From Oligoflexia bacterium (GTDB lineage: Bacteria; Bdellovibrionota_G; JANQFH01): DNA of 64,000 nucleotides. The first letter of the stretch is position 1; every line of letters begins with the position of its first letter. Under the pieces are notes generated by a model that worked only from the letters and a program-made list of their open reading frames with translations, was not told the origin of the DNA and ran no database searches. Below are positions 55,856-62,099 of this stretch, piece by piece. Where the stretch lies: NCBI GenBank assembly GCA_028277945.1, contig JANQFH010000008.1:186001-250000 (forward strand), written 5' to 3'. A program made the translations under genes and the position numbers.

Positions 55856-56339
55856 AAGGATCTACCTTTGGATCATGCCCGCCAAGCATCTTCCCTGAAA
55901 GCTTACCGTTGAACTCTATATAACGCCTCGCTCTTGCTCGTGTGTTCACTACGAGATCTTCGATTACCTCACCAGCCTCCCCAGCATAAGCCTCCAAATC
56001 TACCTTGGCAAAACAAAGCGATGCTCTCGTAATCTGTCCTGCCACTACCTCAGCGTCTAAGTCGTTTTTAAGGGCATTCTGTAGGGCCTTTGCCTGTTGT
56101 CGCATCGCCATCTGTACCATTCTATCTCCGGCATACTCCCTCTCAATGAGGGCTTCCACGTCATCTCGCACGCCGTCTTGGTTTTTATCTACCCCCTCAA
56201 TTGTCTCGTCTTCTGCTTTCTTACTACAGGGCCCACATCCAGCTCCCACCAGGCTTCCTAAGGTAAGACTAAGCAGCAGGACAAAAGAGGCACCGGTCAT
56301 ACGGATTGTCTTCAGAATCAACAACCATAAATTCATCAT
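55836..56339 (-). CDS. Lipoprotein with an EF-hand-like loop
   Basis: 167 aa. Lipoprotein signal: SFVLLLSLTLGSLVGAGCGPC, with Cys at the lipidation position. DKNQDGVRDDVEALIE (about residue 52) is a dockerin/EF-hand-like calcium loop. The remainder is helical (MAMRQQAKALQNALKNDL). It has an AGGAG site and overlaps the lipase-like gene. Could be an inhibitor or anchor of the hydrolase (inference). Confidence 0.7.
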   Translation of the reverse strand: MMNLWLLILKTIRMTGASFVLLLSLTLGSLVGAGCGPCSKKAEDETIEGVDKNQDGVRDDVEALIEREYAGDRMVQMAMRQQAKALQNALKNDLDAEVVAGQITRASLCFAKVDLEAYAGEAGEVIEDLVVNTRARARRYIEFNGKLSGKMLGGHDPKVDPCEFEHK

Positions 56340-56820
56340 CTCTATTCTCCTTCTTTAGTTACTACGATTGCGGAAAGTTGTTCTGTTTCCTTAATAACGC
56401 AAGAATCGTGCCTATACAGGGTCATATAGGCAATCTCATGATTCGGGTTTCTGATGTATCTGATAAAACAAAGATGGATGAAGGAAAATGAAACAACCTG
56501 ACGTTAATCCAAGCAATATGTATGAAAAGAAAACAACAGCGTGTATGTCATGCTTGGAGTCTTTTCACTCGGTATAAGTAAAAGAGCCTCGACAGAAACG
56601 ACGTGGATATGTTTGTGCTGAGTCAATTGTTATTTGCGCATCTCCGGATCTGATGAAACAGCGACAAACTGAAAGAAGAACTGACCAACTTTACCATTTA
56701 TAACCTTGACGGATTTAATCAGTCAAGGTAGTCAATGAACTAGGATTAGTAGGATTATAAATAAGCTTGGAAAGGAAATTGCAATGCGGAGTTTAATGTT
56801 GCAGTTTATAGGAAGAAAGT
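56340..56820. other. Intergenic region with duplicated SBP leader
   Basis: The part from 56703 to 56784 copies the module E SBP leader and includes a perfect inverted repeat ACCTTGAC-11-GTCAAGGT (56703-56729). The copied start (ATGCGGAG at 56784) opens only a 16-codon frame that ends inside the next gene, so the SBP itself is not duplicated. 56340-56700 shows nothing I can assign. Confidence 0.55.
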
Positions 56821-57189
56821 ATGTCAGCCGTTAAAATTACAGCAAATTTATTTTCGCTGTACTTTGTAATAGTGCCTTTCAGCAATGCAGCAAACTGGTC
56901 ACTCGTAGAGAAGATTGACCCAAGCACAACGGCTCAGACCAAACGTGAATTAACCGACAGCGAGTATTCGTATATTTCTGGTAAATTCAAATGCACTGTT
57001 TTAGCACCAGAGAAAGACTCAAATAAAAAACGTGGGTGGTTTAGAACTATTAAGTGTAAAAATGGCGATCTAGTATTTGAAGATACTGCTTCTTGTGGCG
57101 GTATACATGGAGAATTCGGTATTGTCGGGGTTAAAGTTACCTATAAAGGTGAAACTTTTCAGCCATTGCTAGTTTGTCAGGCAAAATAG
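56821..57189 (+). CDS. Small secreted protein (122 aa)
   Basis: Signal peptide ITANLFSLYFVIVPFSNAAN, then a beta-rich 95-residue protein with four Cys (FKCTVL, IKCKNG, ASCGG, LVCQAK) that could form two disulfides. No family recognised. It sits under the duplicated SBP-type leader and 240 bp before the module F MFS gene. Confidence 0.65.
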   Translation: MSAVKITANLFSLYFVIVPFSNAANWSLVEKIDPSTTAQTKRELTDSEYSYISGKFKCTVLAPEKDSNKKRGWFRTIKCKNGDLVFEDTASCGGIHGEFGIVGVKVTYKGETFQPLLVCQAK

Positions 57190-57300
57190 TTTCATCGCCT
57201 AAAATGGCCTAGTCAAGAAAAGCGTTTACAGGTTGTGAAAAGAGAAGGCCCTCTTATTTCAATGAGGCCGAATTTATCCGCGATATAAATTAGTTGTACA

Positions 57301-57411
57301 ATGGAAACGCATAAGGAACCAGGGCATTCTAGATTTCTCCGCCCGTCTAAAACCGTGTATATCTGGTATGTAACATCAATAATGCATGATATTGGTCGAA
57401 GAAAAGGTTAA
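57301..57411 (+). CDS. Weak candidate short peptide upstream of module F
   Basis: A 36-codon frame ending 17 bp before the MFS start, with the basic tail IMHDIGRRKG and aromatic VYIWYV. Position fits a precursor but no ribosome binding site is seen. Low confidence. Confidence 0.2.
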   Translation: METHKEPGHSRFLRPSKTVYIWYVTSIMHDIGRRKG

Positions 57412-57428
57412 CATGCGTGGATAGGTTA

Positions 57429-58592
57429 ATGAGCGGAAGCTTGGTCCGTGTCTATGTTGTCCGATTTTGTGCTTCAAGCATTGAAGGGATCGTAGCCGTA
57501 ATCACGATTACAGCCTTCATCAGAGCGACGGGATCAGTTAGTGCGGCAAACCTTCTCAATTCCATATTTTGGCTGACGTTATTTTTTGCAGAGCTGCCAA
57601 CTGGCTATCTAACAGATAAGTGGGGTGGTAAAAGAGCGCTAGGTATTAGCTTAACTCTACGGGCTATTGGGTTTTTAATTTTCTACCTTGCTGGAGGCTC
57701 TTGGATTCTGCTTATAGTAGGCTGTATATTAACAGGCGTCGCTGTAACTTTCCTAAGTGGAACCTTTGAGCTACAAGTAAAGCAAATTCAAAAAGAGGCA
57801 CAGACACAAGAGCTAGCCGGAGATTCCTCAAAGACCGTCATTTCTTATCTACATTTTTCTCACTATCTGGGCCTATGTACCGGGTCACTTCTCGTAACAC
57901 TTTGGCTGCTTAAAATGGAGATACAGACAGCATGGCTATTGTCGGCTTGTCTATCATTTATTGCGCTCGGTATCTTATCCTTTACCTGGGATTCTCTTAA
58001 GCCTGCTTATGATAAGGGTCCTTTTATTCATTTCAAAGAAGCTGTCTCGAAAGTTATTAATGAGCAGAAAGTTCGGAGCCTATTTGTATATCAATTTATC
58101 TTTGTACTTTTTTCGATATCGTTTCTAACGAACTGGGTAGTGATTTTTGTCCCAAGACTAGACAATACGCCGATTCAGCTCGGCGTATTAACGGTGGTTT
58201 TTTCTATGCTGATTAGTTTTTTTGTATGGACGTGGAAGTACCTAGAGATACTTAAAAGATTAACTATACCTTATGTTTTCATTGGATTTTCTATATCGCA
58301 AGTGCTCGCATGCAGCGATGTTATGGTGTTTAGATTTCTTGGCGGATTAGGTGCCTTATTTTTCTTTGCTGGCTGCCAGATAGGCATCCGGCATGCAATA
58401 TTTTCATCTATTTCGTCCTCGAAAGCGGGAGCTATCTTGTCGCTATTTAGTTTGCAGGAAAATTTTTCTGGTTGGGTTGGTTTACTTTCATTGGCATTCT
58501 TTCTGAAGCTCTATTCAGTTGAGGTATCCTGGATAGCCTCAGGAGCCTGCATGGTTGCTGCAGTTGGCTTTTATTCATTCCATCGACGTTGA
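57429..58592 (+). CDS. Module F MFS transporter
   Basis: 387 aa, about 12 TMs, motif A present (AELPTGYLTDKWGGKRALGI). I start at the ATG 57429, with GGATAGG upstream; a GTG 4 codons earlier is open too. Followed 62 bp later by a methyltransferase, resembling the exporter-plus-modifying-enzyme layout of the other modules. Confidence 0.85.
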   Translation: MSGSLVRVYVVRFCASSIEGIVAVITITAFIRATGSVSAANLLNSIFWLTLFFAELPTGYLTDKWGGKRALGISLTLRAIGFLIFYLAGGSWILLIVGCILTGVAVTFLSGTFELQVKQIQKEAQTQELAGDSSKTVISYLHFSHYLGLCTGSLLVTLWLLKMEIQTAWLLSACLSFIALGILSFTWDSLKPAYDKGPFIHFKEAVSKVINEQKVRSLFVYQFIFVLFSISFLTNWVVIFVPRLDNTPIQLGVLTVVFSMLISFFVWTWKYLEILKRLTIPYVFIGFSISQVLACSDVMVFRFLGGLGALFFFAGCQIGIRHAIFSSISSSKAGAILSLFSLQENFSGWVGLLSLAFFLKLYSVEVSWIASGACMVAAVGFYSFHRR

Positions 58593-58654
58593 AAGGACCG
58601 GTTAATAGCTACGGTCATATTGCACTTTCAGCTTCTATGATCTATTAAGTCGAA

Positions 58655-59452
58655 ATGGCAAGAAAGTCGGTCTACACAAAGGAGTGGTGGAACGCCGCAT
58701 TTCAAGGAGGTGTCTATCCTCTTACGCAACTGGCGGCCTTAAAGGATCAAGTGGGGTTAACGCGAAGAGAGGTTCAGGGTATTAAAAAACTGTTGAATCT
58801 TCCAAAAGGGTCAAAGATCTTGGATTTAGGATGCGGAGTCGGACGACACTCGCTAGGTCTTGCAAGACATTCATATGATGTAACCGGAGTTGACATCTCG
58901 AATACGTTCCTTAGATATGCACGAGCGAGAGCTAGAAAAATGAAACTGCAAGTCAATTTTATACGAAAAGATATGCGACTCCTATCTTTCAAGGGTCAAT
59001 TTGATGCAGCTATAAATATTTTTACCAGCTTCGGATACTTTCCGCAAAAGTCTGATGATCTCCGCGTTGCTAGAAAAGTCTGTAAATGCCTTAAGCCAGG
59101 CGGTAAATTTCTTCTAGAGATCTTCAACGGTACAAAAATTCAAAAACTCCTGGTTAATGCCAATAGCAATAGAGAACCCGTCCGCCGCTGGTATGAATTT
59201 GCAGATAGGAGTCTGCTGTTAGAGCATCCAAGCTACTCCAAGCGTCTCGGGGGGACAGTCACGAGGTGGATTTATATCACTAAGGGAAAACGAAAAGAAG
59301 TGACTTCGTTCACCAGAGCGTATTCTAAGAGCAGTTTAGTCCATTTGCTGAAAAATGCAGGATTCAGACAGGTGACAGTTTATGGAGACCTGGAATGTTC
59401 ACGTTACTATCCGCATAAATCTAACCGCCTAGTAGCAGTAGCAACGAAGTAG
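58655..59452 (+). CDS. Class I SAM-dependent methyltransferase
   Basis: 265 aa. Motif I is KILDLGCGVGRHSLGLARH (about residue 50-68), the acidic residue of motif post-I is in VTGVDISNTFL, and FDAAINIFTSFGYF is motif IV. LKPGGKFLLEIFN is the post-III strand. The C-terminal half matches small-molecule/peptide methyltransferases of the UbiE/type 11-25 group. It could methylate a module F product; the substrate is not evident. Confidence 0.85.
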   Translation: MARKSVYTKEWWNAAFQGGVYPLTQLAALKDQVGLTRREVQGIKKLLNLPKGSKILDLGCGVGRHSLGLARHSYDVTGVDISNTFLRYARARARKMKLQVNFIRKDMRLLSFKGQFDAAINIFTSFGYFPQKSDDLRVARKVCKCLKPGGKFLLEIFNGTKIQKLLVNANSNREPVRRWYEFADRSLLLEHPSYSKRLGGTVTRWIYITKGKRKEVTSFTRAYSKSSLVHLLKNAGFRQVTVYGDLECSRYYPHKSNRLVAVATK

Positions 59453-59748
59453 AGGATGACGGGGGAAAACTAGCAGTCGATCGACAATTTGGAAACCCTA
59501 TTCCGGATTTTGAGGATATACTAAATGGAAGATTTTGAGACATTGACTCCGCAAATAAATCCTATGGGCGCTATTCGTCCTGTATCCTACGACCAACGGT
59601 TGAGGAGGCTGTACGCCGCTATCCTGAGAGTGTCACAATGCAAAAACTCGTTCAGGCGTTAAAAGCTGCTACTCCGTTCCCCACGCCAGTTCCTAAAAAT
59701 TAAATCGCTATTCACTGCTTCGGTTGGTGGCAACGCATTAGGGAAAAA
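59453..59748. other. Intergenic region with a possible gene fossil
   Basis: One plus-strand frame is open from the methyltransferase end to 59702 except for a single TGA, and ends PESVTMQKLVQALKAATPFP; a second, shorter frame (59525-59662) overlaps it. Neither has a ribosome site or a recognised family. I treat this as degraded sequence. Confidence 0.3.
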
Positions 59749-59864
59749 ATTCCCGATCGGTAATAAATAGGCCTCAAATCTGTCTTATTTGATATAAAAT
59801 TCCCGATCAGGAATAATTTTCTTGATTTCAGTCTAGGTGTAGATTAATATTCCCGTACGGGAAT
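59749..59864. promoter_or_regulatory. hipBA promoter with three operators at 50-bp spacing
   Basis: Three copies of a 16-bp palindromic site: ATTCCCGATCGGTAAT (59749-59764), ATTCCCGATCAGGAAT (59799-59814) and ATTCCCGTACGGGAAT (59849-59864). Starts are exactly 50 bp apart, i.e. almost five helical turns. A promoter TTGATT-17-TAATAT (59822-59850) lies between the second and third site, and the third site abuts the hipB ATG. The third is a perfect palindrome, the first the most degenerate. They are the expected HipB operators. Confidence 0.8.
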
Positions 59865-60095
59865 ATGAAACAGGCAGCAGCACAGATTGGTCATTTAGTG
59901 AAAAAGACCCGTAAAAGTCTAGGTGTCACCCAGAAGGAGTTGGCGCTGACCTCGGGTACAGGTCTGCGCTTCATCATTGAGCTGGAGAAGGGCAAACCGA
60001 CCTGTCAACTAGCCAAGGTGCTGACGGTTCTACATACGCTGGGCATCAAGCTTGAGCTAACGGCGCCAGCCACTGCAAGAGATGACGGCAAATGA
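59865..60095 (+). CDS. hipB: HipB antitoxin (XRE-family repressor)
   Basis: 76 aa with a single XRE helix-turn-helix: IGHLVKKTRKSLGVTQKELALTSGTGLRFIIELEKGK, the typical HipB sequence. HipB binds and inhibits the HipA kinase and represses the operon. It starts directly after the third operator, so the message is nearly leaderless or uses GGGA in the operator. It overlaps hipA by 4 nt. Confidence 0.92.
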   Translation: MKQAAAQIGHLVKKTRKSLGVTQKELALTSGTGLRFIIELEKGKPTCQLAKVLTVLHTLGIKLELTAPATARDDGK

Positions 60096-61348
60096 GCAAG
60101 ACTCTTGATGTTTATTTGTACCGCCACCTGGTTGGCTGCCTCATACAGGATGAGCATGGTCTGATGGTATTTGATTATGCAGAGAACTGGCTAGAGAATC
60201 CCAACGCAATTCCTCTATCGTGTTCGCTACCGCTAAGAAAAGAGCGCTTCTCGTTTAAGGAATGCCGAGGATTTTTTACCGGCGTCCTACCAGAAGAAAG
60301 TAAACGAGAGGTGATTGCGCGCATTTTTGGAATTAGTGCACGCAATGACTTTGCCATGCTTGAGCAAATTGGCGGTGAGTGCGCTGGAGCAGTTACTTTC
60401 ATTCCCACTGGTCAATTGTTGCCGGAGCGTGACGAGCACTACCGTGAGGTTTCCAACCAAGAGTTGGCGGAAGTTCTTCGAACACTACCAACTCGGCCCC
60501 TTTTGGCGGGAGAAGAGGGCGTCCGTCTATCGCTAGCAGGTGCACAGGACAAAATTGCTGTTCGTATGGATGGCGATAGAATCTCCATTCCGCTTGGAGA
60601 CTCTCCCAGCACACACATCCTGAAGCCCGACATCGAGCGTTTCCAAGGGGTGGTTTTCAACGAGGCGCTCTGTATGCAATTGGCGGCCTCTATCGGCCTA
60701 CCAACGGCGAATGTACAAACCCGCAGCGTTGAAGGCATCGATTATCTTTTGATTGAACGCTATGACCGAGTGGTTCATATGACGTCCGATGGTCAGGCAA
60801 AGCTTCAACGTCTGCATCAGGAGGATTTTTGTCAGGCACTCGGTATTCCATCCGAGATGAAGTACCAGAGCGAGGGAGGGCCATCTCTCAAACAGTGCTT
60901 TAGCTTACTGCGAGAAGTTTCCAGCGCACCGGTGATCGACCTACAGCATCTTCTAGATGCCGTTATTTTTAATCTGCTGATTGGCAATCACGATGCGCAT
61001 GCAAAGAACTTTTCATTTTTGTATGGAGATGGGACATCAGTAGAGCGGGGGACAAGACTTGCACCTCTGTATGATCTGATCAGCACCGTCTATTACCCAG
61101 AACTATCCAAGAAGATGGCCATGAAAATTGGTGGTGAGTATGCTGCAGACAAAATCTTCCCAAGACATTTTGAGAGACTTGCCGAAGAGGCTGCCTTAGC
61201 CAAGCCGATGGTCAAGAAACGTATACCGGAGGTAGCTGAATCCCTGATACACAGTCTAAGCAGCTTAACTACTGAAGAGTCGGTAGCAAAGGGTGTCACT
61301 CAAACTATACAAAAGCAGGCTGAATTGGTTCTGGAACGATTCAGATAA
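60092..61348 (+). CDS. hipA: HipA-type serine/threonine kinase toxin
   Basis: 418 aa. LSLAGAQDKIAVRM (ATP loop), STHILKPD (Lys), NEALCMQLAASIGLPTANVQ, YLLIERYDR, LLIGNHDAHAKNFSFLY (catalytic Asp and Asn) and LAPLYDLIST (Mg Asp) are all present in HipA order. HipA phosphorylates glutamyl-tRNA synthetase in E. coli, causing growth arrest; the target may differ in homologues. Full length, all motifs intact. Confidence 0.93.
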   Translation: MSKTLDVYLYRHLVGCLIQDEHGLMVFDYAENWLENPNAIPLSCSLPLRKERFSFKECRGFFTGVLPEESKREVIARIFGISARNDFAMLEQIGGECAGAVTFIPTGQLLPERDEHYREVSNQELAEVLRTLPTRPLLAGEEGVRLSLAGAQDKIAVRMDGDRISIPLGDSPSTHILKPDIERFQGVVFNEALCMQLAASIGLPTANVQTRSVEGIDYLLIERYDRVVHMTSDGQAKLQRLHQEDFCQALGIPSEMKYQSEGGPSLKQCFSLLREVSSAPVIDLQHLLDAVIFNLLIGNHDAHAKNFSFLYGDGTSVERGTRLAPLYDLISTVYYPELSKKMAMKIGGEYAADKIFPRHFERLAEEAALAKPMVKKRIPEVAESLIHSLSSLTTEESVAKGVTQTIQKQAELVLERFR

Positions 61349-61354
61349 GGTTAG

Positions 61355-61709
61355 TTATTTCCCCCATCCGATATATTTCTTGTAACCTTTTTCTAAATTT
61401 ATAATTTCAAAGACATCACCATCAAATGTTGAGCACTGCAATTTTTTTCCATTACATCCAAGATTGGCGTAGTTAATTTCTGGCTGGTGTCTGGATGGCG
61501 GTGCTAGGGTCCACATTTCTTTACCGTTTAGATCGAACGCTCGGATGTTTTGTGGGTCTCTGGATTCAAAGAGAAAGACGATGAGTTTATCAGCTAGGTA
61601 GGCTGTTTGATACATTCCCACAATGCTTTGGGATTGGTACAGGCTTGAGGTTATCAGTTTTTATCTCTATGTTATCGCCGTTAGTAATAAAATATATTGA
61701 ATTGAGCAT
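61355..61709 (-). pseudogene. Frameshifted immunity-like gene, copy 2
   Basis: The downstream part (YLADKLIVFLFESRDPQNIRAFDL, DVFEIINLEKGYKKYIGWGK) is a paralog of the adjacent 121-aa protein. The matching N-terminus (NGDNIEIKTDNLKPVPIPKH) is in a different frame just upstream, from an ATG at 61709, so a frameshift near 61620 has split the gene. An 88-aa product from a GTG at 61621 might still be made. Confidence 0.7.
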
Positions 61710-61733
61710 TCTGAGTTTGCCAAACAACGTTGA

Positions 61734-62099
61734 TTACTTACCCCATCTTTTTTTAAAACCTTTTTCTAGGTTTATGATCTCGAATACATCGCACTCCACT
61801 GTAGCGCATAGCAGACTGTTTTCATATTCCCATAGATTGACGTAGTAGACCTCCGGTCTATATCTAGATGCCTTTGTTAGTGCCCATAATTCATTGCCAT
61901 GGAGATCAAAAGCACGGATATTCTGTGGGTCTTTGGATCTAAAAAGTACAATAATGATGTTATCGATCAGATATCCTACTGTAATCTTCCCATATGTTTT
62001 AGGAAGGAGTATGGATTTGTGATTGTCTACTTTTATTTCTATTCTATTGTCTCTTTCTAGAAGTTTTTGTAATTTCACCATATTATTGGTTCGCTCCAT
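61734..62099 (-). CDS. Immunity-like protein coupled to the toxin gene
   Basis: 121 aa, no signal peptide. A beta-rich protein with DPQNIRAFDLHGNELWALTK (PQQ/beta-propeller-like strand pair) and DVFEIINLEKGF. The start (ATG 62099; another at 62081) overlaps the 3' end of the toxin-like gene by 25 bp, the usual toxin-immunity coupling. No enzyme motif. Together with the frameshifted copy behind it, this looks like an immunity gene duplicated in tandem. Confidence 0.65.
   Translation of the reverse strand: MERTNNMVKLQKLLERDNRIEIKVDNHKSILLPKTYGKITVGYLIDNIIIVLFRSKDPQNIRAFDLHGNELWALTKASRYRPEVYYVNLWEYENSLLCATVECDVFEIINLEKGFKKRWGK

Noticed and set aside
59453-59702. Open frame with one in-frame TGA, which in a SelB-encoding genome might be a selenoprotein.
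   Set aside because: No Cys/Sec context of a known selenoprotein, no hairpin suited to a SECIS after the TGA, no start codon or ribosome site; degraded sequence is simpler.
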